Notes: generated from the sequence alone by a model not told the origin. A stretch of 64,000 bases of DNA from Streptomyces sp. MP131-18 (GCF_001984575.1 NZ_LZNS01000001.1:2428300-2492299); one strand, 5' to 3'; counted from the first letter of the stretch, positions 17,297 to 27,065 are shown. Made by a program: numbers and translations.

Positions 17297-18556
17297 CTAC
17301 TCGCGGTTGATCCGGGTGGTGATCTCCGCGTCGGCCTCCTCGGCGGCGGTCTGGTAGTCGTCGCCGTTGAGTGCCTTGGTCATCAGTTCCTTGATGGGGT
17401 TGGGCTCGGTCTCCACGTTCGCCCAACCGGTGGTGAGGGGCGGCAGGAAGCCGACGTCCGCGGAGGCCACCATCGCCTCGGCGAAGCTGCCCGGCTCCGG
17501 CTCGGCCGTGACGTCGGTGCGGTTGGGCACGACGCCGTCGCCGTTGGCGTCGACGAACTTCTGCGCGTATTCCTGCGAGGTGGCCAGGCGGAGGAACTCC
17601 ATGGCCAGGTCCGGGTTTCCGGCCCGCTCGGAGACGGCCAGGTTGGAGCCGCCGAGGAAGACGTTGCCCAACTGGTCGGCGGTCTTGCCCGGCACCGGGA
17701 AGTAGCCGAAGTCGGCCTCGCCGCCGGCCTCCTCGATGGCGGCGATGGCGCCCGCGGCCTCCCAGCCGAGGCCGATCCAGGAGCCGATCTCCTGGTTGGG
17801 CACGATGTCGACGGACTGCTGCGGCTCGGCCTCGTCGATGTCGGCCGGCGCCTCGGAGAAGGACTGGAGCGTGCGGTAGAACTCCATGCCCGCCTCGCCC
17901 TCGGGCGTGGCCAGCGAACCGGCCCACTCCTCGCCGTCCTCGACGGCGAACGCGCCGCCCTCGTCGGCGACGAAGCCACCCATCACGTAGTAGCTCTGGC
18001 CGGGCAGGTAGATGGGCTGGGCCTCGGTGTTCTCGTCGATCAGCTCCAGCGCCTCGACCCACTCGTCCCGTGTGGTGGGCACCTCGGCGCCGGCGTCCGC
18101 CCAGACGCTCTGGTCGTAAATGACCACCCGGTTGGCGCCGTACCAGGGCACGGCGTACAGCGTGCCGTCGACCTCGGCGGAGGCCAGCATGTTTTCCGAC
18201 CAGGGCTCGTCCGCCAGGTCGCTCAGGTCGGCGAGGCCACCGGTGTTGGCGTAGCCGACGGTCTGGGTGTTGCCGAGCTCCAGCACGTCGACGGTGCCGT
18301 CCTCGGACAGGGCCGTGGTCAGCCGGTCCTGGATGCCGTCCCACTGCTGGATCTCGACATTGACCTGGACGTCGTGCTCCTCCTCGAACGCCGCGGTCAG
18401 CTCGTCGACCCACGGCTCCGGAGCGGAACCGTCCATGAGCCAGACGGTGATGGAATCGGCGTCGCCGCCGTCCCCCCCACTGCCGTCGTCGCCGCAGGCG
18501 GCCAAGGCGGCCGTCAGGGCCGTCACACCGACGGCAGCGATCAGCTTGCGCTTCAC
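17297..18556 (-). CDS. dasA: Chitobiose-binding lipoprotein DasA
   Basis: A 419-residue extracytoplasmic solute-binding protein of the sugar ABC family. The first 21 residues form a lipoprotein signal peptide ending LAAC, so Cys21 should be lipidated and anchored to the membrane surface. A low-complexity GDDGSGGDGG linker and an SBP_bac_1 domain follow (MEFLRLATSQEYAQKF near the hinge). In Streptomyces DasA captures chitobiose for DasBC. It is first in the dasABC-dasD-nagB run and is divergent from dasR, with three DasR-like sites between them. Confidence 0.93.
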   Translation of the reverse strand: MKRKLIAAVGVTALTAALAACGDDGSGGDGGDADSITVWLMDGSAPEPWVDELTAAFEEEHDVQVNVEIQQWDGIQDRLTTALSEDGTVDVLELGNTQTVGYANTGGLADLSDLADEPWSENMLASAEVDGTLYAVPWYGANRVVIYDQSVWADAGAEVPTTRDEWVEALELIDENTEAQPIYLPGQSYYVMGGFVADEGGAFAVEDGEEWAGSLATPEGEAGMEFYRTLQSFSEAPADIDEAEPQQSVDIVPNQEIGSWIGLGWEAAGAIAAIEEAGGEADFGYFPVPGKTADQLGNVFLGGSNLAVSERAGNPDLAMEFLRLATSQEYAQKFVDANGDGVVPNRTDVTAEPEPGSFAEAMVASADVGFLPPLTTGWANVETEPNPIKELMTKALNGDDYQTAAEEADAEITTRINRE

Positions 18557-18618
18557 GTCACCCTCCTCAAAAAAGAGCCGGACCCCCCACTCTGTGGCCT
18601 GGGGACGACCGTTACGTT

Positions 18619-18672
18619 AGTGGTGTAGACAAGAGGTGTAGACCAGTTGCACGGAGCCTGGACTAGACCACG
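18619..18672. promoter_or_regulatory. Three DasR-responsive elements (dre) between dasA and dasR
   Basis: Three 16-bp matches to the dre palindrome ACTGGTCTAGACCAGT are seen: AGTGGTGTAGACAAGA (18619-18634), AGAGGTGTAGACCAGT (18632-18647) and CCTGGACTAGACCACG (18657-18672). The first two overlap by three bases. DasR binds dre sites and releases them with glucosamine-6-phosphate. Position between dasA and dasR implies control of both and autoregulation. Confidence 0.85.
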
Positions 18673-18793
18673 CCGGGGTGTCAAGGGCCCACGAGCGGCA
18701 GCCGCTGTCCGTTACCGGACCGACATCTGCCCGGGGGCACCGCGGTTGTCGGGCCCGTGTCACGATGTCAGCTGCGATGTGTCGGAGGAGCCG

Positions 18794-19648
18794 GTGACGG
18801 CAGAACAGAACGAGTCGGGAAGGCGTGCCATGGCCAGGGACGGTGGAGTGACCGCAGGCGCCGCCGGCCCCGCGGGCGCCACTTCCCCCGCCACAGGCCC
18901 GGACGGCACCGACCGTACCCGCACTGCCCGTGTCCCTAAGTACTACCGCCTCAAGCGCCATCTGCAACAGATGACGGAGACTCTTCCTCCCGGCACCCCC
19001 GTGCCGCCGGAGCGCTCCCTCGCCAGTGAGTTCGACACCTCGCGCACCACGGTGCGTCAGGCGCTCCAGGAGCTGGTCGTCGAGGGCCGCCTCGAACGCA
19101 TCCAGGGCAAGGGCACGTTCGTCGCCAAGCCGAAGGTCTCCCAGGCCCTCCAACTGACCTCCTACACCGAGGATATGCGGGCCCAGGGCCTGGAGCCGAC
19201 CTCCCAGTTGCTGGAGATCGGCTACATCACCGCGGACGAACGGCTCAGCCGCCTGCTCGACCTGCCCGAGGGCGGCCGGGTGCTGCGCATCGAGCGGCTG
19301 CGCCTGGCCAGCGGCGAACCGATGGCGATAGAGACCACGCACCTGTCCCAGGAGCGCTTCCCCGCGCTGCGGCGCAGCCTGGTCCGCTACACATCGCTGT
19401 ACACGGCCCTGGCCGAGGTCTACGACGTGCACCTGGCGCACGCCGAGGAGACCATCGAGACCTCGCTGGCCAACCCCCGCGAGGCGGGCCTGCTCGGCAC
19501 GGACGTCGGCCTTCCGATGCTGATGCTGTCGCGCCACTCGCGCGACAGCGGGGGCGAGCCCGTGGAGTGGGTCAGGTCGGTCTACCGGGGCGACCGTTAT
19601 AAGTTCGTGGCCAATCTGGAACGTCCGCACCCCTCCGCGCCCCGCTGA
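18794..19648 (+). CDS. dasR: GntR/HutC-family global regulator DasR
   Basis: About 284 residues. After a non-conserved, Gly/Ala/Thr-rich N-terminus comes a winged helix ([48 protein letters not shown]). A UTRA effector domain follows ([20 protein letters not shown] to [14 protein letters not shown]). The core is nearly identical to S. coelicolor DasR as I know it. DasR represses GlcNAc and chitin genes and links nutrient state to development. I chose GTG 18794 because GGAGG lies five bases upstream. The N-terminus is some 30 residues longer than the 254-residue S. coelicolor protein, and a Met 12 residues in is possible. Confidence 0.93.
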   Translation: MTAEQNESGRRAMARDGGVTAGAAGPAGATSPATGPDGTDRTRTARVPKYYRLKRHLQQMTETLPPGTPVPPERSLASEFDTSRTTVRQALQELVVEGRLERIQGKGTFVAKPKVSQALQLTSYTEDMRAQGLEPTSQLLEIGYITADERLSRLLDLPEGGRVLRIERLRLASGEPMAIETTHLSQERFPALRRSLVRYTSLYTALAEVYDVHLAHAEETIETSLANPREAGLLGTDVGLPMLMLSRHSRDSGGEPVEWVRSVYRGDRYKFVANLERPHPSAPR

Positions 19649-19759
19649 GGGGCCCGGTTCCCCGCCGATGACCGCGGACCGTGTCCGCCCCATGGTCTTC
19701 CAGCCGCTCCTGGCCTAGATTCCGGCGAGTCAGCGAGTGATCACCGGCGGGAGGACATC

Positions 19760-21979
19760 GTGCAATCCCCACCACGAGCACGTCAGGGGCGGCAGGTACA
19801 CCCACGTTCCATCGTCGTCTGGACGGCCGTCGCCGTCGTCGGCGGGGTCGGCTGGGCCATGCTGGCGCTGTCCCGCGGCGAGGAGGTCTCCGCCGCGTGG
19901 ATGGTCGCCGCGGCCCTCGGCTCGTACGCCATCGCGTACCGCTTCTACGCCCGTTACATCGCCACCCGGGTCCTGCGGACCGACCACACCAGGGCCACGC
20001 CCGCGGAACGGCTCGCCGACGGTCTCGACTACCACCCGACCGACCGTCGGGTGCTGCTCGGCCACCACTTCGCGGGCATCTCCGGCGCCGGGCCGCTCGT
20101 CGGCCCGGTGCTGGCCGCGCAGATGGGGTACCTGCCGGGCACCATCTGGATCATCGTCGGCGTGATCTTCGCGGGCGCCGTCCAGGACATGGTTGTGCTC
20201 TTCTTCTCCACCCGCAGGGACGGCAAGAGCCTCGGCCAGATCGCCCGCGAGGAGATCGGCCCGGTCGGCGGCACCGCCGCGGTCCTGGCCATCTTCGCCA
20301 TCATGATCATCCTGCTGGCGGTGCTGGCCCTGGTGGTGGTCAACGCGCTGGCGGAGTCGCCCTGGGGCGCGTTCTCGGTCGGCATGACCATCCCCATCGC
20401 CCTGTTCATGGGCATCTACCTCCGCTTCCTGCGCCCCGGCCGCGTCGCCGAGGTCACCGTGATCGGCATCGCGCTGCTGCTGTTCGTCATCGCGGCCGGC
20501 CGCTGGGTCGCCAACTCCAGCTGGGCCGAGGCGTTCACGCTGGACCCGAGCACGCTGGTCATCTGGCTGGTGCTCTACGGCTTCGCCGCCTCCGTGGTGC
20601 CGGTGTGGCTGCTGCTCGTGCCGCGCGACTACCTGTCGACGTTCATGAAGATCGGCACCATCGCCCTGCTCGCCGTCGCCATCGTCGTCACCCTGCCGGG
20701 GCTGCAGATGGAGGCGGTCACCGACTTCGCGTCCAACGGCGAAGGGCCGGTGTTCGCCGGGTCGATGTTCCCGTTCGTCTTCATCACCATCGCCTGCGGC
20801 GCGGTCTCCGGCTTCCACGCGCTGATCTCCTCCGGGACCACGCCGAAGATGATCCAGAAGGAGACGCAGGTCCGCAGCATCGGCTACGGCGCGATGCTCA
20901 TGGAGTCCTCGGTCGCGGTCATGGCCATCACCGCCGCCTGCGTCCTCGACCCCGGCGTGTACTTCGCGATGAACGCGCCGCCCGCCGTCATCGGCGACAC
21001 CCTCCAGTCCGCCTCGGACACCATCTCCTCCTGGGGCTTCATGCTGACCCCCGAGCAGCTCGCCGAAGCGGCGGAGTCCGTCGAGGAGGAGTCGCTGCTG
21101 TCCAGAACCGGCGGGGCGCCGACGCTGGCCCTCGGCCTCGCGGGCATCCTCGCCGACATCATCGGCGGCGACAGCATGATGAGCTTCTGGTACCACTTCG
21201 CGATCATGTTCGAGGCGCTGTTCATCCTCACCGCCATAGACGCGGGAACGCGCGTCGGCCGGTTCATCCTCCAGGACGCCCTCGGCAGCATTCCGGGGCT
21301 CGGCCGTCTGCGTTCCAACACCTGGCTGCCCGGCGTCTGGCTCACCAGCGCGATCGTCGTCGGACTGTGGGGCTGGCTGCTGTGGGTCGGCGTCAACGAC
21401 CCGCTCGGCGGCATCAACACGCTGTATCCGATCTTCGGCATCTCCAACCAGCTCCTCGGCGCCGTGGCCCTGGGCATCTGCACTCTGCTGCTGATCAAGG
21501 CGGGGCGGCTCAAATACGCCTGGGTGACCTTCGTGCCGTTCGCCTGGGTGTCCCTGGTCACGCTCACCGCCAGCTGGCAGAAAGTCTTCTCCGGCGACCC
21601 GGCCGTCGGCTTCCTCGCCCGCCGCGACCAGTACCAGGACGGCATCGACGCGGGACAGCTGCTGCCGGGCGCCGCCGACATGGACGACATGCGGACCATC
21701 GTCAACAACGCGACCGTCGACGCGGTGATCTCCGCCGCGCTCGCGCTGCTCGTCCTCGTCGTGTTCGCCGACGCGCTGCGCGTGTGCCTGAAGGCCATCC
21801 GCACCCCGGCCTCCGTCACGCTGAAGGAGGCGCCGTACCAGGAGTCGAAGATGATCGCCCCGGCCGGACTCGTCGCCACCAAGGAGGAACGCGCCGAACT
21901 CGCCGCGGCCGGGCTCGGCCCCGGCGGTGGCATCCCCGAACAGGCCGCGGGCGACCGCGCCCCCGAGGCCCGCACATGA
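19760..21979 (+). CDS. cstA: Carbon starvation protein CstA family transporter
   Basis: A 739-residue membrane protein with about 16 hydrophobic segments and the CstA signatures HHFAGISGAGPLVGPVLAAQ, FHALISSGTTPK and LYPIFGISNQLLGAVAL. E. coli relatives (CstA, BtsT) are pyruvate/H+ symporters with peptide uptake also proposed. The start is GTG 19760 with GGGAGG upstream. The stop overlaps the start of a YbdD/YjiX-like gene (ATGA), the conserved two-gene pair. It lies downstream of dasR on the same strand, 111 bp away, but no shared control is evident. Confidence 0.9.
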   Translation: MQSPPRARQGRQVHPRSIVVWTAVAVVGGVGWAMLALSRGEEVSAAWMVAAALGSYAIAYRFYARYIATRVLRTDHTRATPAERLADGLDYHPTDRRVLLGHHFAGISGAGPLVGPVLAAQMGYLPGTIWIIVGVIFAGAVQDMVVLFFSTRRDGKSLGQIAREEIGPVGGTAAVLAIFAIMIILLAVLALVVVNALAESPWGAFSVGMTIPIALFMGIYLRFLRPGRVAEVTVIGIALLLFVIAAGRWVANSSWAEAFTLDPSTLVIWLVLYGFAASVVPVWLLLVPRDYLSTFMKIGTIALLAVAIVVTLPGLQMEAVTDFASNGEGPVFAGSMFPFVFITIACGAVSGFHALISSGTTPKMIQKETQVRSIGYGAMLMESSVAVMAITAACVLDPGVYFAMNAPPAVIGDTLQSASDTISSWGFMLTPEQLAEAAESVEEESLLSRTGGAPTLALGLAGILADIIGGDSMMSFWYHFAIMFEALFILTAIDAGTRVGRFILQDALGSIPGLGRLRSNTWLPGVWLTSAIVVGLWGWLLWVGVNDPLGGINTLYPIFGISNQLLGAVALGICTLLLIKAGRLKYAWVTFVPFAWVSLVTLTASWQKVFSGDPAVGFLARRDQYQDGIDAGQLLPGAADMDDMRTIVNNATVDAVISAALALLVLVVFADALRVCLKAIRTPASVTLKEAPYQESKMIAPAGLVATKEERAELAAAGLGPGGGIPEQAAGDRAPEART

Positions 21980-22191
21980 GCCGCCTCGTCACGGCCCCGC
22001 GCCGCGCCGCGGCCTGGGTGCGCTGGTACGTCACCGAGTTCACCGGCGAGACCGCCTACGAGCGCCACGTCGCCTGGCTCGCGCGGCACGACCCCGGCGC
22101 ACCGGTGCCCACCCGCCGCGAGTTCGAACGGCGCCGCACCGACGCGCGCTACGCCGACCCGCGCAACGGTCACCACCGCGGCTGCTGCTGA
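21976..22191 (+). CDS. YbdD/YjiX family small protein (CstA partner)
   Basis: A 71-residue protein matching the DUF466 family: RWYVTEFTGETAYERHVAWL followed by PVPTRREFERRR and a C-terminal Cys-Cys. These small proteins are encoded with CstA/BtsT transporters and are needed for pyruvate uptake in enterobacteria. The start ATG 21976 overlaps the cstA stop, so translation is coupled. A 30-base perfect palindrome follows the stop. Confidence 0.9.
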   Translation: MSRLVTAPRRAAAWVRWYVTEFTGETAYERHVAWLARHDPGAPVPTRREFERRRTDARYADPRNGHHRGCC

Positions 22192-22196
22192 CCCGC

Positions 22197-22226
22197 GCCG
22201 GGCCGGGCCGCGCGGCCCGGCCCGGC
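22197..22226 (+). terminator. GC-only palindromic terminator after cstA-ybdD
   Basis: A perfect 30-base palindrome of G and C (half-site GCCGGGCCGGGCCGC) begins five bases after the stop codon. There is no T tract, which is common for Streptomyces terminators. Confidence 0.65.
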
Positions 22227-22318
22227 CCGCCGGGCCCGGTCGCGCGGCCCCCGGCTGCCCGCGCCCCCCGGCGTTCTCGTACCGTTCTTCGATGACCAGG
22301 CGGGCGTGGAGGAGAACG

Positions 22319-23815
22319 GTGTCCGAAGAAGGCCGTACCGGCCCACCGGCGGCGCCGCCCGCCCCCGCGCCCGGTGAGCCGGCGGCGGCCGAGCCGCCCG
22401 CCGGCCGGCGAATACGCGCGGCGCGCGCCACGGCGCGCGCCTGGCGCACCGGGCGCCTCGACCCGTGGCTGCTCGCCGCCGCGTTCTTCGCCGTCTACGC
22501 GGCCATATCGGTGACCCGCTGGCTGCGCTGGGAGAACCGCTCCTGGGACCTGGGCATCTTCGAGCAGGTCGTCCGCTCCTACGCCCGCCTCGAAACCCCG
22601 GTCTCCGACCTCAAGGGCCCCGACTTCCCCATCCTGGGCGACCACTTCAGCCCGGTGACCGCGCTGATCGCCCCGTTCTACCGCCTCTTCCCCGGCCCGG
22701 TGACGCTCCTCGTCGCGCAGGCCGCCCTGTTCGCGCTCGCCGTCGTCCCCGTCACCCGCGCCGCCGCGCACCTGCTGGGCCGCGCCGCGGGCGCGGCCCT
22801 CGGCACCGCCTACGGGCTGTCCTGGGGTGTGCAACGCGCCGTGGACTTCGACTTCCACGAGATCGCGTTCGCCGTGCCGCTCATCGCGTTCGCCCTCGAA
22901 GCCGTCCTGCGGGAACGGTGGCGCGCCGCGCTGTGCTGGGCCGTTCCGCTGCTGTTCGTCAAGGAGGACCTGGGGCTGACCGCCGCCGCGATCGCCTTCG
23001 TCGTCGCCGTCAGGACGTGGCACTCCCGCCCCCGCGCCGCCACCGGCGCGCTCACCACCGCCGCGCTGTGCGTGGCGGGCTGCGCGCTGACCCTGGCCGT
23101 CCTCATACCAGCGTTCAACGCGGGCGGCGAGTACGACTACTGGACGAAGCTCGGCGAGGGCGGCGGCGGCCCCGCCGACGCCCTGCTGACCGGGACCGAG
23201 GAGAAGCTGCGCACGCTGCTGTGGGTGCTGGTGCCCACCACCGGGCTGCTCGCCCTGCGCTCCCCGCTGCTGATCGCCGCCCTGCCCACCCTCGGCTGGC
23301 GGTTCGTGTCCCAGGACCCGCACTACTGGTCCACCGACTGGCACTACAGCGCGGTGCTCATGCCGGTCACCGCCCTCGCCCTGGCCGATGCCGTGGCGCG
23401 CAGCCGCCGCTCCCTGCGGCCCTGGCTGCGCACCTACGCCCACCACCTGCCCGCCGCCGCCCTGGCCGCCGCGCTCGCGCTCAGCACCGCCCTGCCCGCC
23501 GCCGCCCTCACCCGCGCCGAGACCTACCGGCCGGGGCCCGTGGCGGAGGCGGGCGCCCGCGTGCTCGACACCATCCCCGACGGCGCGGAGGTCGCGGCGA
23601 ACGTGCGGCCCATCTCCCAGCTGACGCAGCGCTGCCGGGTCTTCTGGATCGGCGGCAGCGGCGACCTGGTGCCGGACTGGGTCGCCTACTACGACCCGGC
23701 GCACAGCGCCGAGTCCGTGGCCGACTACGTCGCGCAGCTCTACCCGGAAGGCCCCCGCTGGCAGGTGACCGCCCAGGAGGCCGGCTTCTTCGTCCTGCGG
23801 GCCGCGGGCCGCTGA
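22319..23815 (+). CDS. DUF2079 family polytopic membrane protein
   Basis: About 498 residues. A proline/alanine-rich cytoplasmic N-terminus of about 50 residues is followed by roughly ten membrane segments. The early motif NRSWDLGIFEQVVRSYARLE and GDHFSPVTALIAPFYRLFP are typical of DUF2079 proteins, which are GT-C glycosyltransferase-like in topology but of unknown function. A soluble-looking C-terminal part (PDGAEVAANVRPISQLTQRC) probably faces outside. GTG 22319 was chosen because GGAGGA lies five bases upstream. It is flanked by a terminator and by short tandem repeats, so it is likely transcribed alone. Confidence 0.85.
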   Translation: MSEEGRTGPPAAPPAPAPGEPAAAEPPAGRRIRAARATARAWRTGRLDPWLLAAAFFAVYAAISVTRWLRWENRSWDLGIFEQVVRSYARLETPVSDLKGPDFPILGDHFSPVTALIAPFYRLFPGPVTLLVAQAALFALAVVPVTRAAAHLLGRAAGAALGTAYGLSWGVQRAVDFDFHEIAFAVPLIAFALEAVLRERWRAALCWAVPLLFVKEDLGLTAAAIAFVVAVRTWHSRPRAATGALTTAALCVAGCALTLAVLIPAFNAGGEYDYWTKLGEGGGGPADALLTGTEEKLRTLLWVLVPTTGLLALRSPLLIAALPTLGWRFVSQDPHYWSTDWHYSAVLMPVTALALADAVARSRRSLRPWLRTYAHHLPAAALAAALALSTALPAAALTRAETYRPGPVAEAGARVLDTIPDGAEVAANVRPISQLTQRCRVFWIGGSGDLVPDWVAYYDPAHSAESVADYVAQLYPEGPRWQVTAQEAGFFVLRAAGR

Positions 23816-23818
23816 CCG

Positions 23819-23857
23819 GCGGCGGACGGCGGCGGACGGCGGCGGACGGCGGCGGAC
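23819..23857 (+). repeat. Short tandem repeat, 10-bp unit
   Basis: The unit GCGGCGGACG (in another phase GGCGGACGGC) is repeated nearly four times straight after the DUF2079 stop codon. It could come from slippage; no function is suggested. Confidence 0.7.
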
Positions 23858-23905
23858 CGCGGAAAATCCGCTGAGCGGCACACCGTCCGCGGCGAGGATG
23901 GCCCC

Positions 23906-24433
23906 ATGGACATCGTCATCAGGAACGCCGAGCCCGGCGAGCTCGACCGCGCCGGGGAGCTGGTCGCCGCCACCTACCTCGGCGACGGGCTGCTGACCTT
24001 CGGCACCGAGGACCCCTACCTGCCCACACTGCGCGACGCCCGCGGCCGCGCCCGGCACGCCGAGGTGCTGGTCGCCACGGAGCCCGCCGGTGAGCTGCTC
24101 GGCTGCGTCACGTTCGTCGGCGACGGGGGCCCGTTCGCGAACGTCGCGGGGCCGGGCGAGGCGGAGTTCCGGATGCTCGCGGTCGTGCCCGCGGCGCGCG
24201 GCCGCGGTGCCGGGGAGGCGCTGGTGCGCGCCTGCCTGCACCGGGCGCGCCGACTCGGGCAGCGGCGTGTCGTCCTTTCCAGTCAGTCGCGAATGCACAC
24301 GGCCCACCGGCTGTACACGCGGCTGGGGTTCGTTCGGGCGCCTGAGCGCGACTGGGAGGCCGTTCCGGGGTTCCCGCTTCACGTGTTCGCACGTGAGCTT
24401 GCGGATGAGGGAGACGAACAGCACAACATATAG
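23906..24433 (+). CDS. GNAT family N-acetyltransferase
   Basis: A 175-residue GNAT fold protein. Residues FRMLAVVPAARGRGAGEALV contain the acetyl-CoA pyrophosphate loop (RGRGAGE, fitting Q/RxxGxG/A), and AHRLYTRLGFVRAPERDW is the usual C-terminal strand-helix. It transfers an acetyl group to an amine; the acceptor is unknown. It ends just before the nrdAB cobalamin riboswitch on the same strand. S. coelicolor also has an acetyltransferase gene close to the nrd locus, so this looks like conserved order. Confidence 0.85.
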   Translation: MDIVIRNAEPGELDRAGELVAATYLGDGLLTFGTEDPYLPTLRDARGRARHAEVLVATEPAGELLGCVTFVGDGGPFANVAGPGEAEFRMLAVVPAARGRGAGEALVRACLHRARRLGQRRVVLSSQSRMHTAHRLYTRLGFVRAPERDWEAVPGFPLHVFARELADEGDEQHNI

Positions 24434-24465
24434 GGGCCCTCGAATCGCTCGGCACAACATGTATG

Positions 24466-24582
24466 CTCGTGCTCGCTGTCGCCGCAGGGAATCCGGTGTA
24501 AATCCGGAACTGTCCCGCAACGGTGTGCGATGGGCGGACTCGTGCTGCCCGTCGTGAGTCCGACCACTGCGGACGGCACCAA
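24466..24582 (+). ncRNA. Cobalamin riboswitch controlling nrdAB
   Basis: The leader contains the conserved cobalamin riboswitch core: GGGAATCCGGTGTAAATCC, then GGAACTGTCCCGCAACGG, and later the B12-box-like GAGTCCGACCACTG, closed by GTGC/GGCACC pairing. The gene start is about 125 bases downstream. CCCTC at 24670-24674 can pair with the GAGGG of the ribosome-binding site (24693-24697), which would let cobalamin switch off translation. The same switch is known upstream of nrdABS in S. coelicolor, where it silences the class Ia enzyme when the B12-dependent class II enzyme can work. Confidence 0.92.
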
Positions 24583-24707
24583 CCATGTCCGGGCCTCGTG
24601 GGCTGGGCCGACGGACGTCTCGCGGTATGCCTTTGCCTTGTCACACGCATGCCTCGATGCGCCCGCCTGCCCTCAAGGGGCCGCCGCGATTCGAGGGAGA
24701 GCATCGA

Positions 24708-27065
24708 GTGACCACTGCACCCGTCGCACCCGCGGAGCCGGTTACAGCCGCGCTGCCGCGCCTGCTGACCGACCTCACCGCCGACCTGCAATACGCCGAC
24801 CCCGACCGGGTGGCGACCGCCGTGCTCCGCGGCCGTCACGCCGGTTCGGACGAGGCCGAGTTGCGCTCGCTCGCCATCGAGGCCGCGGCCGGACTCATCG
24901 CCGAGGAGCCCGCCTACTCCCGGCTCGCGGCCCGGCTGCTCACCCTCGCCATCCGCGACGAAGCCGCCGCGCAGGGCGCCGTCTCGTTCTCCGCCTCGAT
25001 CGCCACCGGCCACCGCGAGGGGCTCATCGGCGACGCCACCGCCGCGTTCGTGCGCCGGCACGCCGACCGGCTCGACGCGCTGGTCGAACGGGCCGTCGCG
25101 GACGGCGCCGACGACCGGTTCGAGTACTTCGGGCTGCGCACCGTCGAGTCCCGCTACCTGCTGCGGCACCCCACCGAACGCCGCGTCATCGAGACCCCGC
25201 AGCACTTCCTCCTCCGCGTCGCCTGCGGCCTGGCCGACGGCGACTCCGACCGCGCCCTGGCTGAGGTCGCCGAGCTGTACCGGCTGACCAGCACCCTCGC
25301 CTACCTGCCGTCCTCCCCCACCCTGTTCAACTCCGGTACCAGGCACCCGCAGATGTCGTCCTGCTACCTGCTCGACTCGCCCAAGGACGAGCTGGACTCG
25401 ATCTACGAGCGCTACCACCAGGTCGCCCGCCTCTCCAAGCACGCCGGCGGCATCGGCCTGTCCTACAGCAGGATCAGGGCCCGCGGCTCCCTGATCCGCG
25501 GGACGAACGGCAAGTCCAACGGCATCGTCCCGTTCCTGCGCACCCTCGACTCCTCCGTCGCCGCCGTCAACCAGGGCGGCCGGCGCAAGGGCGCCGCCTG
25601 CGTCTACCTGGAGACCTGGCACGCGGACCTTGAGGAGTTCCTCGAACTGCGCGACAACACCGGCGAGGAGGCGCGCCGCACCCACAACCTGAACCTGGCG
25701 CACTGGATTCCGGACGAGTTCATGCGCCGCGTCGAGGCCGACGCCGACTGGTCGCTGTTCTCGCCCGCCGACGTGCCCGCGCTCACGGACCTGTGGGGCG
25801 AGGACTTCGACGCCGCCTACCGCCGCGCCGAGGCCGAGGGGCTCGCGGTGCGGACGCTTCCGGCCCGGCAGCTGTACGCGCGCATGATGCGGACGCTCGC
25901 GCAGACCGGCAACGGCTGGATGACGTTCAAGGACGCCGCCAACCGCACCGCCAACCAGACGGCGGAGCCCGGCGCGATCGTCCACTCCTCCAACCTGTGC
26001 ACGGAGATCCTCGAGGTCACCGACGACGGGCAGACCGCCGTGTGCAACCTCGGCTCGGTCAACCTCGCCGCCCACCTCGGTCAGGACGGCTCCCTGGACT
26101 GGGACCGCCTCGACGCGACCGTCCGCACCGCCGTCACGTTCCTCGACCGCGTCGTGGACATCAACTTCTACCCGACCGAGCAGGCCGCGACGTCCAACTC
26201 CCGCTGGCGCCCCGTCGGTCTCGGCGTCATGGGCCTGCAGGACGTGTTCTTCCGGCTGCGGCTGCCGTTCGACTCGCCCGAGGCGCGCACGCTGTCCACC
26301 CGCATCGCGGAACGCATCATGCTCACCGCCTACGAGACCTCCGCCGACCTGGCGGAACGGCACGGCCCGCACCCCGCCTGGGACGCCACCCGCACCGCGC
26401 GCGGAGTGCTGCACCCGGACCACTTCCCCGACGCCTCGCCCGCCTGGGCGGACCGCTGGGCGGCCCTTCGGACGCGCATCGCCCGCACCGGCATGCGCAA
26501 TTCGCTGCTGCTCGCCATCGCGCCGACCGCGACCATCGCCTCCATCGCCGGCGTGTACGAGTGCATCGAGCCGCAGGTGTCCAACCTGTTCAAGCGCGAG
26601 ACGCTCAGCGGTGAGTTCCTCCAGGTCAACACGTACCTGGTGGCCGACCTCAAGCGCCTCGGCCGCTGGAACGACACCACCCGCGAGGCCCTGCGCGAGG
26701 CCAACGGCTCGGTCGAGGGCCTGCCGGACCTGCCCGAGGAGGTGCGGGCGCTGTACCGCACGGCCTGGGAGCTGCCGCAGCGCGCCCTGATCGACATGGC
26801 CGCCGCCCGCACGCCCTACCTCGACCAGAGCCAGTCGCTCAACCTCTTCATGGCCTCGCCCACCATCGGCAAGCTCAGCTCGATGTACGCCTACGCCTGG
26901 AAGCGCGGCCTGAAGACGACGTACTACCTGCGTTCGCGCCCGGCCACCCGGATCGCCCAGGCCGCCGGGGCCGGGGCCCAGACCGTCACCCCCGTCCCGT
27001 CCGTCCCCGAGCAGGCCGTCGCCTGCTCCCTGGAGAACCCCGAGTCCTGCGAGGCATGCCAGTGA
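24708..27065 (+). CDS. nrdA: Class I ribonucleotide reductase, large subunit NrdA
   Basis: A 785-residue alpha subunit that reduces ribonucleoside diphosphates to deoxy forms. Visible active-site elements are SSCYLLDSP (substrate-site Cys), SSNLCTEI (the Asn-Cys-Glu triad with the thiyl-radical Cys), AVCNLGSVNLA (second redox Cys), and AIAPTATIASIAGVYECIEP. The tail CSLENPESCEACQ supplies the redox-shuttle cysteines. The start is GTG 24708 downstream of the riboswitch, with GAGGGAG upstream. It overlaps nrdB by ten bases. The N-terminus holds an alpha-helical region but I do not see a clear ATP-cone, so allosteric control may differ from E. coli NrdA. Confidence 0.93.
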   Translation: MTTAPVAPAEPVTAALPRLLTDLTADLQYADPDRVATAVLRGRHAGSDEAELRSLAIEAAAGLIAEEPAYSRLAARLLTLAIRDEAAAQGAVSFSASIATGHREGLIGDATAAFVRRHADRLDALVERAVADGADDRFEYFGLRTVESRYLLRHPTERRVIETPQHFLLRVACGLADGDSDRALAEVAELYRLTSTLAYLPSSPTLFNSGTRHPQMSSCYLLDSPKDELDSIYERYHQVARLSKHAGGIGLSYSRIRARGSLIRGTNGKSNGIVPFLRTLDSSVAAVNQGGRRKGAACVYLETWHADLEEFLELRDNTGEEARRTHNLNLAHWIPDEFMRRVEADADWSLFSPADVPALTDLWGEDFDAAYRRAEAEGLAVRTLPARQLYARMMRTLAQTGNGWMTFKDAANRTANQTAEPGAIVHSSNLCTEILEVTDDGQTAVCNLGSVNLAAHLGQDGSLDWDRLDATVRTAVTFLDRVVDINFYPTEQAATSNSRWRPVGLGVMGLQDVFFRLRLPFDSPEARTLSTRIAERIMLTAYETSADLAERHGPHPAWDATRTARGVLHPDHFPDASPAWADRWAALRTRIARTGMRNSLLLAIAPTATIASIAGVYECIEPQVSNLFKRETLSGEFLQVNTYLVADLKRLGRWNDTTREALREANGSVEGLPDLPEEVRALYRTAWELPQRALIDMAAARTPYLDQSQSLNLFMASPTIGKLSSMYAYAWKRGLKTTYYLRSRPATRIAQAAGAGAQTVTPVPSVPEQAVACSLENPESCEACQ

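Noticed and set aside
22040..24586. 848-codon antisense frame across the DUF2079 and GNAT genes
   Set aside because: A shadow of high-GC coding sequence; no ribosome-binding site or domain.
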